Positions 15,166 to 24,816 of a stretch of DNA of 62,721 nucleotides are shown in pieces. The DNA is from an uncultured Mediterraneibacter sp. (GTDB taxonomy: Bacteria; Bacillota; Clostridia; Lachnospirales; Lachnospiraceae). The notes beneath the pieces are model-generated. The model was not told the DNA's origin. It did no database searches and worked only from the letters and a program-made list of their open reading frames with translations. Within the stretch, counting starts at the first letter, position 1, and every line of letters begins with the position of its first letter. The DNA lies in NCBI GenBank assembly GCA_944381935.1, contig CALWMN010000017.1, positions 1-62,721 of the forward strand, given 5' to 3'. A program made the position numbers and the translations under genes.

Positions 15166-15696
15166 TCATTCGCTTTCTCTTAATATCCTCTGGACCTCCA
15201 GGCGGGTCTCCCCGACCCGGATCACGTCCTCCTTCTGGATTACAACAGGATGGCTGATCCTGTTGCCGTTCAGAAATGTGCCATTTCTTGAATTTTCATC
15301 CTTAAGATACAGCTTATCACCCCTGTGCATGATCACACAGTGAACCTTTGAAACTCTCACATCAGTGGGAAGCACAAGATATTTCTCATATGCATTCCCT
15401 TCTCTTGACCTTCCGATCCCGACTGTGTCATAGAAAATATAACTGTATTTCTGCCATGTATCGAGATCTTCCAGGATAATTTTCCACTGCCTTCTCTTCT
15501 TTTTCCGGGGCGGCGCTTCCTCCTCGTCATCATCATCCTCATCTTCAGATTCGTCTTTTTCACGCCGGTGCTTCCGCCCTTTTCTGAGTGCAGCAGCCGC
15601 ATCCTCCGCCTTATTCTTTTTTATCGTCATAAACGTTCCGCAAAGCAGCGCAATGCTGCCTATAATGAGCAGAGCCAACAGAACCCAATACCACAT
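15166..15696 (-). CDS. Membrane-anchored FHA-domain protein
   Basis: A 176-residue protein with an N-terminal membrane helix (WYWVLLALLIIGSIALLCG), a highly charged linker (basic, then a DESEDEDDDDEEE run, then KKKRR) and a C-terminal FHA domain at about 85-170. The phosphothreonine-pocket motifs are present: GRS, SKVHC, and NGTFLNG. FHA domains bind phosphothreonine peptides from Ser/Thr kinase signalling. No kinase or phosphatase partner is adjacent. The ATG at 15696 is chosen over the GTG at 15705, which would overlap the AAGGAG site. Confidence 0.85.
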   Translation of the reverse strand: MWYWVLLALLIIGSIALLCGTFMTIKKNKAEDAAAALRKGRKHRREKDESEDEDDDDEEEAPPRKKKRRQWKIILEDLDTWQKYSYIFYDTVGIGRSREGNAYEKYLVLPTDVRVSKVHCVIMHRGDKLYLKDENSRNGTFLNGNRISHPVVIQKEDVIRVGETRLEVQRILRESE

Positions 15697-15799
15697 ATGT
15701 ATCACTCCTTTGAAACTTAATGGTACTATACTTTTTTCCTGCGGGCAAGCATCAATATCGCATTTTACACGAAATTATGATAGAATAATACGATACCGG

Positions 15800-15838
15800 G
15801 GGTTCCAAGCCATGCACTTCAAGCCTGCCCTGGAACCC
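15800..15838 (+). other. Leader hairpin upstream of the DUF1015 gene
   Basis: GGGTTCCA and TGGAACCC (8 bp) flank a 23-base loop, about 65 bases before the DUF1015 start. No known riboswitch signature was recognised, and the function is unknown. Confidence 0.3.
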
Positions 15839-15904
15839 GCCAAACATGAAAAAGATGTCCTTAGGGCAGATTTTAATGGATTTCGATGAAAAAGGAGATT
15901 ATCA

Positions 15905-17140
15905 ATGAGTATATTCCGACCATTCCGGGGTATCCGCCCGGCAGAAGAACTGGCTTCCTCTATCGCCGCACTTCCATATGACGTGTACAGCAGTGATGAG
16001 GCGCGCCATATTGTTTCAGAAAATCCCCTGTCTTTTCTTAAGATCGACCGCGCCGAGACACAGTTTCCTCCCGGCACCAGCCCCTATTCCGATGAAGTCT
16101 ACGAACGGGCGCGGGAGACATTACATGAGATGACGGATCGGGGGGACTTTATAATGGATTCTCTCCCCTGCTACTATATCTATGCCCTTACGATGAACGG
16201 ACACACCCAGACCGGACTCGTGGGCTGTGCCTCCATAGACGACTATAAGAACGGCATTATTTTAAAACACGAGAATACACTTGAAGAAAAGGAGCTTGAC
16301 CGCATCCGCCACGTGGATACATGCAGCGCCCAGACCGGTCCTATCTTTCTTGCCTGCCGTCCGCAGCCTGAGCTGAAAGGACTTCTCGCCGAAATCAAAA
16401 AAAGCTCTCCGCTCTATGATTTTACCAGCGATGACACCGTCCGGCATCAGGTATGGCAGATAGACAAGGCGGAATTTATCGAGAATATTTCTCATTTAGT
16501 CTCCGGTATCCCTCACCTCTACATCGCCGACGGGCATCACAGGGCTGCCTCTGCAGTCAAGGTCGGATATATGCGCAGAGCCGCAGACCCTGGGTTTACC
16601 GGGGCAGAAGAATATAACTACTTCCTCTCTGTCCTGTTTCCTTCAGATGAGCTGACAATCTATGACTATAATCGGATTATAACTGATCTGAATGACTATA
16701 CATTTGATGAACTTCTTGATATGATAGGGAAAGAATTTGAAGTCGCCCAGGCAGGCACAGATCCGTATCGCCCTTCCCGAAAAGGAGAATTTGGCTTGTA
16801 TTATAGTGATACGTGGTACCGGATCCGGCTCCGAAGCCTCCCTTCACCCCGGGACCCTGTGAAATGTCTTGATGTGTCTATTCTGCAGGATATGATACTG
16901 GAGCCGCTGCTCGGCATCCGCGATCCCAAAACAGATTCCCGGATTCGCTTTATGGGCGGCATACGTGGCCTGAAAGCTCTTCAGGAAGCCGCTGACAGTG
17001 CAGGAGGCATCGCATTTTCCATGTATCCGACTTCTATGGATGAACTGCTCAGTGTTGCGGACGCCGGGCTGCTTATGCCTCCGAAATCCACATGGTTTGA
17101 ACCAAAGCTCAGAAGCGGGCTGTTCATCCATCCGTTCTGA
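15905..17140 (+). CDS. DUF1015 (SerK-like) family protein
   Basis: A 411-residue protein of the DUF1015 family. One archaeal branch is an ADP-dependent free-serine kinase, so a kinase-like role on a small molecule is possible but unproven here. Typical motifs are the start FRPFRGIRPAEELASSIAALPYDV, KHENTLEEKELDRIRH near 125, the hallmark YIADGHHRAASAV near 205, and LEPLLGIRDPKTDSRIRF near 335. The length fits the family. The ATG has AAAGGAGA upstream. It is followed by map on the same strand after about 100 bases with no terminator seen. Confidence 0.82.
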   Translation: MSIFRPFRGIRPAEELASSIAALPYDVYSSDEARHIVSENPLSFLKIDRAETQFPPGTSPYSDEVYERARETLHEMTDRGDFIMDSLPCYYIYALTMNGHTQTGLVGCASIDDYKNGIILKHENTLEEKELDRIRHVDTCSAQTGPIFLACRPQPELKGLLAEIKKSSPLYDFTSDDTVRHQVWQIDKAEFIENISHLVSGIPHLYIADGHHRAASAVKVGYMRRAADPGFTGAEEYNYFLSVLFPSDELTIYDYNRIITDLNDYTFDELLDMIGKEFEVAQAGTDPYRPSRKGEFGLYYSDTWYRIRLRSLPSPRDPVKCLDVSILQDMILEPLLGIRDPKTDSRIRFMGGIRGLKALQEAADSAGGIAFSMYPTSMDELLSVADAGLLMPPKSTWFEPKLRSGLFIHPF

Positions 17141-17242
17141 CTTTCTGGCAGAAAATCGGTCAGGGTGCGGGAACCGGCGGGGCGCACGCTTTCTGCCCCA
17201 CGTCGTTTGAATTAAGTTAAGTAAGAGGAGATGTATTTAGAA

Positions 17243-18106
17243 ATGGAAAGAAATGATCTTTGCTGGTGCGGCAGTGGAAAGAAATATAAAAAATGCCATA
17301 TGCCGATCGAAGAAAAAATGCTGTTTCATGCAGAGAAAGGGGAGATCGTGCCTGCAAAAAAGCTGCTGAAAACTCCCCGTCAGATTGAAAAGATCAAGGA
17401 GAGCGCCGCCCTGAACACTGCGGTTCTCGACGAGGTGGCAAGGCATATCCATATCGGGATGAGCACTGCCGAGATAGATGACATTGTCTACCGCTTTACG
17501 ACGGAGCACGGCGGCATCCCCGCCCCTTTAAACTATCAGGGGTTTCCCAAAAGCGTATGCACCTCCATCAACAATGAGATCTGCCACGGAATCCCGGATG
17601 AGCATATCATCCTTCAGGAGGGCGATATTATAAATGTTGACGTTTCGACTATCCTGGACGGCTATTTTTCTGACGCCTCCCGCATGTTTAAAATGGGGAA
17701 GGTCTCGGAACGGGCGGAGCGCATCGTCCGTGTCACAGAAGAGTGCGTGGAGCTCGGCCTTGCGGCAGCCAGACCCTGGGGACATCTGGGCGATATTGCG
17801 GATGCGATCAACACGCACGCACGCGCCAACGGCTATTCCGTCGTCGAAGAGATCGGAGGGCACGGTATCGGTCTTGAATTTCACGAAGATCCTTTCGTCA
17901 GCTATGTAACGCCCAAGGGCAGCGAGATGCTTCTCGTTCCGGGTATGATGTTTACGATTGAACCGATGATCAACGAGGGGAGCCCTGACTTCTATGTAGA
18001 CGAGGACAACGACTGGACCGTGTATACCATAGACGACGGCCTGTCCGCCCAGATCGAATATATGGTCCTGATCCGGGAGGACGGCGTAGAGGTTCTGACA
18101 AAATAA
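17243..18106 (+). CDS. map: Type I methionyl aminopeptidase with SEC-C zinc motif
   Basis: A cytosolic metalloprotease that removes the initiator Met from new proteins. Residues 1-25 form a SEC-C zinc motif (ERNDLCWCGSGKKYKKCH) and the rest is the M24 creatinase fold. Metal ligands are visible in NVDVSTILDG, YFSDASRMF, GGHGIGLEFHED, FTIEPM and QIEYMVL. About 287 residues is normal for the SEC-C-fused form of Clostridia. The ATG at 17243 is preferred because the GAGGAG site directly abuts the ATG at 17231, which leaves no spacing. Confidence 0.92.
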   Translation: MERNDLCWCGSGKKYKKCHMPIEEKMLFHAEKGEIVPAKKLLKTPRQIEKIKESAALNTAVLDEVARHIHIGMSTAEIDDIVYRFTTEHGGIPAPLNYQGFPKSVCTSINNEICHGIPDEHIILQEGDIINVDVSTILDGYFSDASRMFKMGKVSERAERIVRVTEECVELGLAAARPWGHLGDIADAINTHARANGYSVVEEIGGHGIGLEFHEDPFVSYVTPKGSEMLLVPGMMFTIEPMINEGSPDFYVDEDNDWTVYTIDDGLSAQIEYMVLIREDGVEVLTK

Positions 18107-18121
18107 GGCAGCCGCCCCTCT

Positions 18122-18718
18122 TTACGCGTAGTGCCGCACCCTCAGGCCAATCCCCATCGTATCTGCCAGCTTTTGGCTCGCTTCGATGTCCTCTTCCGGG
18201 AGGACATCGACCACCGTAAATTTCACCTCCGGGAGCTTCTCGCGGCATTCTGCTGCAAAGTCCAGCATGCCGTCAAACGCATCTTCAAACTGCGGTCTTG
18301 TCACACGCATATACTCTTCTCTGTCCGGCGCATTGAGGCTGATGGAAACGCTGTCCACAACCCCTTCAAGCTCCGGTATAATATCCCTTCCGTAGTAGAG
18401 GTTCGCCAGGCCGTTCGTGTTGATCCTGACCCTGATGCCGTATTTCTCCTTTGCATATCTGGCAGATTTCGTCAGGATATCGAGCGCACATGTGGGTTCC
18501 CCGTATCCGCAGTAGATCAGCTCATCGTATCCCTCAAAGTCAAAGTCGTCCATCGCCGCAATGACCTCCTCCAGCGTCGGGTCTTTCTTATGCCACAGCG
18601 TGTCAGAGTCCCCCACGCTGTCCTGGTGGCTGCGGATACAGAAGGTGCATCTGCAGTCACATTTATTGGTAAGATTTACATATACGTTATTCTTATATGT
18701 GTATAAAATATCAGCCAT
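18122..18718 (-). CDS. TatD-linked radical SAM protein
   Basis: A 198-residue radical SAM enzyme. The N-terminal NLTNKCDCRCTFCIR holds the CxxxCxxC cluster motif that binds the [4Fe-4S] and S-adenosylmethionine. GYGEPT, RINTNGLAN and SVSISLNAPDREEY follow, as in small activase-like family members often called TatD-linked. The substrate is unknown. It is the last gene of an operon with an ECF S component and a pyridoxal/pyridoxamine-type kinase, converging on map. Confidence 0.8.
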   Translation of the reverse strand: MADILYTYKNNVYVNLTNKCDCRCTFCIRSHQDSVGDSDTLWHKKDPTLEEVIAAMDDFDFEGYDELIYCGYGEPTCALDILTKSARYAKEKYGIRVRINTNGLANLYYGRDIIPELEGVVDSVSISLNAPDREEYMRVTRPQFEDAFDGMLDFAAECREKLPEVKFTVVDVLPEEDIEASQKLADTMGIGLRVRHYA

Positions 18719-18749
18719 TTCTCACACCTCTTTCTTCGTCTGTTTTCCC

Positions 18750-19274
18750 TTAATGTTTGCCTGCATCCAGAATGTGCCGCAGCTGCCCGGTCACATGGGC
18801 GCGTTCCAGGAAGGCTGCCGCCGCATAGAAAAGAACCATACTGCCTCCCGACTGTATCAGGCTTCCCGTCAGCGACGCCACAGGCGCTATGAATGAACCG
18901 AAGAGGATCCCTTCTGCGAGGTAATATCCTGCCGCTGATATTATGCCCGATAGTACCGGGGCCGCGATATTTCTTCCCGAGAGAATTTTCGTCTCTGCTC
19001 TGGTGAACGGCAGGACGATCAGCATCTTGATGACCACCGTGGCAGGCGCCCACATCGGCGACGTCATAAGATCCGCAATCCCTCCTCCCAATGCTGCTGC
19101 CGCGAGCGCATAGGGCTTTGGCAGCAGGACCGCCGCGAGATAGATCAGGGTATCTCCAAAATGGATATAACCGCCGTTTACCCCGTACGGGATATGGCAG
19201 ATATATGCCGTCAGGATGGCAATCATTGCTGCAAACGCTCCCGTTACTGCAAGTTTTGATGTGTTGCCTTTCAT
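18750..19274 (-). CDS. ECF transporter substrate-binding (S) component
   Basis: A 174-residue integral membrane protein with about six helices (TGAFAAMIAILTAYICHIPYGVNGGYIHFGDTLIYLAAVLL at the start). It fits the S components that capture vitamins for energy-coupling-factor transporters. The GGYIHFGDTLIYLAA segment recalls the TIGR04002 group. The energising EcfA/T proteins are not in the window and would be shared. Because it lies between a pyridoxamine-type kinase and a radical SAM gene, a vitamin B6 form is the likeliest substrate (inference from neighbours). AGGAGAGAG precedes the ATG. Confidence 0.82.
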   Translation of the reverse strand: MKGNTSKLAVTGAFAAMIAILTAYICHIPYGVNGGYIHFGDTLIYLAAVLLPKPYALAAAALGGGIADLMTSPMWAPATVVIKMLIVLPFTRAETKILSGRNIAAPVLSGIISAAGYYLAEGILFGSFIAPVASLTGSLIQSGGSMVLFYAAAAFLERAHVTGQLRHILDAGKH

Positions 19275-19325
19275 TATACCTCTCTCCTTCCGATGCCTTA
19301 ATATAAAACCAGGGTCATGATCGTT

Positions 19326-20183
19326 TCAGCCTGCTGTTAGTATCCCAAGATACCGCTCATAATTCACGCCGTCATTTCTTGGGATCCCTTCCCGGACGGA
19401 ATCTTCCAGTGCAAGTTCTATCATTTTTCCCGCTTTCTCTATCATGGAACCCAAATCTTCTCCCCTTGCCTTCCCCCCGGCAATCGCCGAGGCGAACAGA
19501 TCCCCCGTCCCCGAGTAGCTCTCACCCACGAAGGGAAACGCGGCCAGCTCCGTCTTTTTCTTCGTGACAGCGAGATTCCCCATCTTCTGTACTCCATCCT
19601 CGCTGTCAAGGAAACGTATCCCTGTTACGACGATCTCCCTGGGCCCTTTCGCAATCAGGTTCCCTGCCATCTGCCCGGTCACAGTAAGCAGGTGCTTCTC
19701 GTCCGTCATCTCTTCGATCATCCTGTAATCCGTATCTGTAAGGAGACACAGCTCTGTCAGGTTCGGGGTGATAATATCCGCTTCAGACGCCAGCTCTTTC
19801 ATCATACTGAGAAGCTCCGGCGTAAAGATCGTATATTTTCTCCCCTCGTCCCCCATGACCGGGTCTACAAGCAGAAACGTCTTTTTTCCATAAAATGCAT
19901 CCAGGAAACCAAAGACCTTTTCAATCTGCCTCCCCGACGACATAAATCCTGTGTAGATCCCGTCAAAAGAAACGTCCATCTTCTTCCACTCTTTTGTGAA
20001 GTCATCCATCCTGTCTGTATAATCATCATAAAAATAGCTGGGATATCCGGTCTGTCCGCTTAAAATCGCCGTGGGAAGCGGACAGGGCTGCACTCCCATC
20101 GACGCTATGACTGAGATTGCGGCTGTCAGGGAGCATCTTCCAAAGCCTGACAAGTCGTTTATCACTGCAACTTTTCTGTTCAT
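19326..20183 (-). CDS. Pyridoxal/pyridoxamine kinase, PdxY-like
   Basis: A ribokinase-fold kinase of about 285 residues that phosphorylates B6 vitamers to give PLP precursors. Markers are NDLSGFGRCSLTAAI at the start (substrate lid and GFG), ILSGQTGYP, LLVDPVMGDEGRKY, ADIITPNLTEL and the catalytic/anion-hole region VGESYSGTGDLFASAI (GTGD). The ATG at 20183 has AAGGAG ten bases upstream; the GTG at 20192 is too close to it. It is the first gene of the kinase/ECF/radical-SAM operon, behind a promoter embedded in an inverted repeat. Confidence 0.88.
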   Translation of the reverse strand: MNRKVAVINDLSGFGRCSLTAAISVIASMGVQPCPLPTAILSGQTGYPSYFYDDYTDRMDDFTKEWKKMDVSFDGIYTGFMSSGRQIEKVFGFLDAFYGKKTFLLVDPVMGDEGRKYTIFTPELLSMMKELASEADIITPNLTELCLLTDTDYRMIEEMTDEKHLLTVTGQMAGNLIAKGPREIVVTGIRFLDSEDGVQKMGNLAVTKKKTELAAFPFVGESYSGTGDLFASAIAGGKARGEDLGSMIEKAGKMIELALEDSVREGIPRNDGVNYERYLGILTAG

Positions 20184-20245
20184 TCCCTTCACGCTCCTTA
20201 TCTGTGGGGACGTTTTTTATATCCTCCACCCTGCTGTTCCGGGAA

Positions 20246-20283
20246 ATCATATCACATAACTGGTTTTATCAAAATATCCAGTT
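20246..20283 (-). promoter_or_regulatory. Promoter with inverted repeat before the B6-type kinase
   Basis: A -10 TATGAT (20251-20246) lies 15 bases after TTGATA on the minus strand. AACTGG (20283-20278) and CCAGTT (20263-20258) flank the -35, forming a 14-base-spaced inverted repeat that could be an operator. Confidence 0.4.
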
Positions 20284-20317
20284 TTTATGTTTTAGACCAG
20301 TCCAGTTTGCTTCCCAA

Positions 20318-20356
20318 AGAAAAAGGCATCCGCCGCATTTCCGGCAGCGATGCCTT
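20318..20356 (-). terminator. Terminator after the GH13 gene
   Basis: AAGGCATC and GATGCCTT, with an inner CCG/CGG extension, are followed by TTTTTC on the minus strand, 15 bases past the stop codon. Confidence 0.8.
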
Positions 20357-20370
20357 ATCACCTTTTTATA

Positions 20371-22428
20371 TTACCACTGTTCCCCGTCCTCTTCGACAGG
20401 TTTCAGGACTATGGCGGAATGTCTGCCCATATTCAGTACGACTTCTCCATCCACAACCAGATATTCATCGGGATCCGTTGTATATCCTTCCTCATAAGAA
20501 TAGATCAGCCGTTTCATGCGCCCGTATTTTGGCACTCCTGTCAGCCACACGGGAATCGTCACTTCCTTGAGTTCCTTGCTGTTATTCAGCACAACGATGA
20601 TCTGTTCCTCCCCCTGGAATCTCCCGTAGGCAAGCAGATTGTTCTCTCCGATCAGCATTTTCAGGGAGCCTTTCCGCAAAGGGGTTTCTTCCTTGTGGAT
20701 CCTGATCATTTCTTTGTGGAACCCCAGAAGCTCTTTGTCCTCTTTCCCCCAGGGATAGGTTCTCCGGTTGTCTGGGTCTGTAAAGCCGCACAGCCCCACT
20801 TCGTCGCCATAGTACACGGTCGGTGCGCCAACCCACGTCATCTGGACCGTCACCGCTTCTCGCATAACTGCGTGGTTGATGCCCTCTTCAGCCGCCTTGG
20901 AACCGACATGCTCTACCCTTCCTACAATATGGTTCGTCCGGGTGAGGAAGCGGGAGTGGTCATGGTTGGACAGTTCGTTCATCGCCACCTGGAGGGATGG
21001 CGTGAGCATACTTGCCATAAAATGCTTCATCGCTCCCATGAAATTATCCGCATTTCCCCACAGGTCCATCCTGCGCTCGTCACTGTGTTTCTCCATTCCG
21101 GTCAGGAACCACGTAAGGGGTTCCATAAAAGCGTCATAATTCATAACGCTGTCCCACTGATCTCCCTGGAGCCATTCGATCGGATCGCCGTAGTGCTCTG
21201 CCAGGATCAGCGCATTCGGATTCGCGCTTTTCACCTCTCTGCGGAAGCGGCGCCAGAACATGTGGTTGTATTCGTTGCTGTATCCCAGATCTGCGGCAAC
21301 ATCAAGACGCCAGCCATCCACATTATAGGGCGGGGAGACCCATTTCTTCCCGATTTCCATAATATACTGCTCAAGCTCGCTGGAATCTTCATAATTCAGC
21401 TTGGGAAGCGTGTCGTTCCCCCACCATGCATCATAATTCGTATTGTAGGGCCACGCCTCCGTCCTCTCGTCAAAGAAATGGAAAAAGCTCCGGTACGGAC
21501 TCTTTGCACTGACAAACGCCCCTTTCGGATAATCCGGCTGCTGCTCGTAGATCCTCTCCCTGTCCATCCATTTATTAAATGAACCGCAGTGGTTGAATAC
21601 GCCGTCCAGGATCACCTTCATCCCGCGCCTGTGCATCTCCTCCACCAGCCTGGCAAACAGTTCATTGCTTGCCTCAAGGTTCCGAAGGTCGCCGGTGCGG
21701 ACCTGGTATTTGGTCGCCCCGATATTGTCCTGCGCTCCTTCGGGAAGCGTCTCGCCGCCGTCTACAACGATCCTGCCATAGTGGGGATCGATATAATCGT
21801 AATCCTGGATATCATACTTGTGATTGGAGGGCGAGACAAAAAGCGGATTGAAGTAGATGACCTCCACGCCAAGTTCCTGGAGGTAGTCCAGCTTATCCCA
21901 CACGCCCTGCAGGTCTCCCCCATAGAAATTGCGGATATCCAGGGCGGCCGGGAGCTGATCCCAGTCCGTAATCTTCGCACTGGGCGCCCCGATATAGAGG
22001 TATTCCCCGTCCACCACATCATTGGACGGATCCCCATTGTAAAAGCGGTCGACAAAGATCTGGTACATCACCGCTCCTTTTGCCCATTCCGGCGTAGAAA
22101 ATCCGGGAACAATCACAAAGGAATAATAGTCCTCCATGTGATCAGACACACCGCAGCGATTGTAATAACAGATCTGTTCCCCTTTCTTAATCTCAAAAGA
22201 ATAACGGAAAGGCTCCTCTCCAAGCTGACATTCGATTTCATAGAAATCGAAATCTCCCCTGTTCCTTGTCTTCCACATGGAGTAGCTCCGCCCTCCCAAC
22301 AGAACGCTTACCTCTTCAACATCATTGTGGGCAGTCCTGAAGCGGAGGACAATTTTCTCGTTCACCTCCGGTTCCGCCGGGATGACATAATCCTGTGTAC
22401 CGTCGCAAAACAGCGCGTCTCTGTTCAT
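20371..22428 (-). CDS. GH13 alpha-amylase family enzyme (neopullulanase/cyclomaltodextrinase-like)
   Basis: An intracellular glycoside hydrolase of about 685 residues with no signal peptide. An N-terminal beta-sandwich of CBM34 type (about 1-120) precedes the (beta/alpha)8 barrel. Catalytic regions are visible: KVILDGVFNHCG, GWRLDVAADLG (nucleophile Asp), ALILAEHYGDP (acid Glu) and ELSNHDHSRFL (stabiliser Asp). This architecture suits maltodextrin, cyclodextrin or pullulan breakdown in the cytoplasm. Its ATG lies two bases after the ftsH stop and uses GGAGG inside the end of ftsH, so the two are translationally coupled. A terminator follows. Confidence 0.9.
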   Translation of the reverse strand: MNRDALFCDGTQDYVIPAEPEVNEKIVLRFRTAHNDVEEVSVLLGGRSYSMWKTRNRGDFDFYEIECQLGEEPFRYSFEIKKGEQICYYNRCGVSDHMEDYYSFVIVPGFSTPEWAKGAVMYQIFVDRFYNGDPSNDVVDGEYLYIGAPSAKITDWDQLPAALDIRNFYGGDLQGVWDKLDYLQELGVEVIYFNPLFVSPSNHKYDIQDYDYIDPHYGRIVVDGGETLPEGAQDNIGATKYQVRTGDLRNLEASNELFARLVEEMHRRGMKVILDGVFNHCGSFNKWMDRERIYEQQPDYPKGAFVSAKSPYRSFFHFFDERTEAWPYNTNYDAWWGNDTLPKLNYEDSSELEQYIMEIGKKWVSPPYNVDGWRLDVAADLGYSNEYNHMFWRRFRREVKSANPNALILAEHYGDPIEWLQGDQWDSVMNYDAFMEPLTWFLTGMEKHSDERRMDLWGNADNFMGAMKHFMASMLTPSLQVAMNELSNHDHSRFLTRTNHIVGRVEHVGSKAAEEGINHAVMREAVTVQMTWVGAPTVYYGDEVGLCGFTDPDNRRTYPWGKEDKELLGFHKEMIRIHKEETPLRKGSLKMLIGENNLLAYGRFQGEEQIIVVLNNSKELKEVTIPVWLTGVPKYGRMKRLIYSYEEGYTTDPDEYLVVDGEVVLNMGRHSAIVLKPVEEDGEQW

Positions 22429-22430
22429 TA

Positions 22431-24269
22431 TCACCCCTCCGCCCCTTCGCTCTCAAACAATGCCTCAAATTCACTCCTTGTGATCTTTTCCTTTTCCAAA
22501 AGCAGTTGTGCACATGCATCAAGGACGGAATGATACTCCTGGATGATGGATCTCGCTTTCTCATAGCACTCGTCTATGATCCTCTTCACTTCCTCATCGA
22601 TCGTGCCAGCAACCTTCTCTCCGTAGCCTCTTGAGGTATGCCCGAAATCACGTCCGATAAACACTTCGTCGCTGTTATTGTCATAATTGATCAGGCCCAG
22701 CCGCTCTGACATGCCAAACTTCGTAATCATGGATTTCGCAATCGCTGTCGCCTGCTTAATATCCTGGGAAGCGCCTGTGGTAATATCGTCAAATATCTCT
22801 TCCTCAGCGACACGTCCCCCCAGGGAAACTGTGATCTCCTGCAGCATATGCCCTTTCGTATTGAACATATCGTCCCGCTCCGGAAGAGGCATCGTATATC
22901 CGCCCGCTCCCCCTGTGGGAATAATGGACACACTGTAGACAGGGCCCACATCCGGCAGCACATGGAAGAGAATCGCATGCCCCGCCTCATGGTATGCCGT
23001 GATGCGTCGCTCTTTATCCGATACGATCCTGCTCTTTTTCTCCGGTCCGATGCCAACCTTCACAAACGCATGGCGGATATCCGACTGCTGGACATACACG
23101 CGGTTATCCTTGGCTGCAAGGATCGCCGCTTCATTCAGGAGATTCTCCAGGTCCGCCCCTGTAAATCCCGATGTTGTCTGTGCAATCTGCTTCAAATCCA
23201 CATCGTCGCCCAGCGGCTTATTTCTGGCATGTACCTTCAGGATCTCCTCCCTGCCGCCCACATCCGGGCGTCCCACAATGACATTCCGGTCAAACCTTCC
23301 GGGACGGAGGATCGCAGGGTCCAGGATATCCTTCCGGTTCGTCGCTGCCATCACTATGATCCCTTCATTCACGCCGAATCCGTCCATCTCAACGAGAAGC
23401 TGGTTGAGCGTCTGCTCCCGCTCATCGTGGCCGCCGCCAAGTCCGCTTCCGCGGCGTCTTGCAACCGCGTCAATCTCATCGATAAAGACGATGCACGGTG
23501 CATTTTTCTTGGCATCCTGGAAGAGGTCCCGGACACGGGAAGCGCCCACTCCGACGAACATCTCCACAAAGTCGGAACCTGAAATACTGAAGAACGGGAC
23601 CCCCGCTTCTCCTGCAACCGCCTTTGCCAAAAGCGTCTTTCCGGTTCCCGGAGGTCCTTCCAGAAGCACCCCTTTCGGGATTCTTGCCCCTACCTGGACA
23701 TATTTCTTGGGAGCTTTCAGGAAATCCACGATCTCCTCGAGCTCTTCTTTCTCTTCCTTGAGACCTGCCACGTCCTGGAAGGTCACCTTGACCTCATTCT
23801 GCGTTGCCATGCGGGCACGGCTCTTTCCGAAGTTCATCGCCTTCGCGTTTGCCCCGCCGCCCTGGCGGTTCATGAGGAAGAAGATGAGCAGCACGCCGCC
23901 CAGAGTGATCAAAAGCGGGATAATGATTGTCGTCACCATCGATTCCTCCGGGACATCCGACAATGCATAATCGATATTGTGCTCCTCCAGAAGGCTTTGG
24001 ACCTTCTCCACGTCTGAGACGTTGACCGTTCTCATAGTCCCTTCGTCTTTAAGCGTTATCGTCACTGTACCGGTCGGAACTGCACTGTTCTGGTCAATAT
24101 ACACATCGGTTACATTTTCATCTTCCACTTCGCTGACAAACGCTGTGTAGCTCATCTCCTGCTGATGCACCTGCAGTTGGTTTGCCATCCACAGAGCGAT
24201 CGCCACGATCACAATAAAGGTGAGAATCGTGGGCCCGCTCACTCCCCTGTATTTTCTGTTATTGTCCAC
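22431..24269 (-). CDS. ftsH: ATP-dependent zinc metalloprotease FtsH
   Basis: A 612-residue membrane AAA+ protease that extracts and degrades membrane and cytosolic proteins. Two membrane helices (about 14-30 and 112-133) bracket a roughly 80-residue extracellular part. Walker A GPPGTGKT is at 205-212, Walker B IVFIDEID near 260-268, the SRH region follows, and the zinc motif HEAGH is at 427-431 with the third ligand region further on ([12 protein letters not shown]). All key residues are present. It lies 18 bases downstream of hpt in the conserved tilS-hpt-ftsH order. Confidence 0.97.
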   Translation of the reverse strand: MDNNRKYRGVSGPTILTFIVIVAIALWMANQLQVHQQEMSYTAFVSEVEDENVTDVYIDQNSAVPTGTVTITLKDEGTMRTVNVSDVEKVQSLLEEHNIDYALSDVPEESMVTTIIIPLLITLGGVLLIFFLMNRQGGGANAKAMNFGKSRARMATQNEVKVTFQDVAGLKEEKEELEEIVDFLKAPKKYVQVGARIPKGVLLEGPPGTGKTLLAKAVAGEAGVPFFSISGSDFVEMFVGVGASRVRDLFQDAKKNAPCIVFIDEIDAVARRRGSGLGGGHDEREQTLNQLLVEMDGFGVNEGIIVMAATNRKDILDPAILRPGRFDRNVIVGRPDVGGREEILKVHARNKPLGDDVDLKQIAQTTSGFTGADLENLLNEAAILAAKDNRVYVQQSDIRHAFVKVGIGPEKKSRIVSDKERRITAYHEAGHAILFHVLPDVGPVYSVSIIPTGGAGGYTMPLPERDDMFNTKGHMLQEITVSLGGRVAEEEIFDDITTGASQDIKQATAIAKSMITKFGMSERLGLINYDNNSDEVFIGRDFGHTSRGYGEKVAGTIDEEVKRIIDECYEKARSIIQEYHSVLDACAQLLLEKEKITRSEFEALFESEGAEG

Positions 24270-24287
24270 TTTAAGCCAAACTCCTTC

Positions 24288-24815
24288 CTATTCAACGCCT
24301 TCCACTACTCCAATGTAAGGCAGATTTCTATATTTCTGGGCGTAATCCAACCCGTACCCCACTACAAATTCATCCGGGATCTCGAATCCGCTGTAGTCTA
24401 CTTTCACATCCTTCACCCTCCGATCCGGTTTATCCAGCAGCGTGCATAACCGGATACTTGCCGGATGCCTCCTGTGCAGTACATCCATCAGATAATACAG
24501 CGTATTCCCTGAGTCGATGATATCCTCCACGATCAGGACTTCTTTATTTTCAATTGACTCGTCAAGGTCCTTCGCGATACGCACCACCCCGCTTGACTTC
24601 GTCGAATCGCCATAGCTTCCCACACACATAAAGTCCATAGAAACCGGCACTGTAATCCTCTTGGCAAGCTCGCACATAAAAAAGACGCCGCCTTTCAGGA
24701 CACAGATCAGGTGTATGCTTTTTCCGGCATAATCCCTGCTGATCTGTTCACCCAGTTCCCTTATCCTCTTATCCACATCTTCCTCTTCGATCAATACTCT
24801 TATCGTTTCCGGCAT
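24288..24815 (-). CDS. hpt: Hypoxanthine(-guanine) phosphoribosyltransferase
   Basis: A 175-residue purine salvage enzyme making IMP or GMP from PRPP. The PRPP-binding motif VLIVEDIIDSGNTL lies near 92-105, the flexible-loop region SYGDSTKSSG near 67-76, and the base-recognition segment VVGYGLDYAQKYRNLPYIG at the end. The length is typical. The start codon almost touches the tilS stop, as in the usual tilS-hpt coupling. Confidence 0.95.
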   Translation of the reverse strand: MPETIRVLIEEEDVDKRIRELGEQISRDYAGKSIHLICVLKGGVFFMCELAKRITVPVSMDFMCVGSYGDSTKSSGVVRIAKDLDESIENKEVLIVEDIIDSGNTLYYLMDVLHRRHPASIRLCTLLDKPDRRVKDVKVDYSGFEIPDEFVVGYGLDYAQKYRNLPYIGVVEGVE

Positions 24816-24816
24816 G

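Noticed and set aside
20350-21582. A 410-codon plus-strand open frame
   Set aside because: Fully antisense to the GH13 amylase with all its catalytic motifs; the open frame is a shadow of codon bias.
21589-24256. Long plus-strand frames opposite the GH13 gene and ftsH
   Set aside because: ftsH and the GH13 gene on the minus strand are unambiguous; the opposite frames are shadows.
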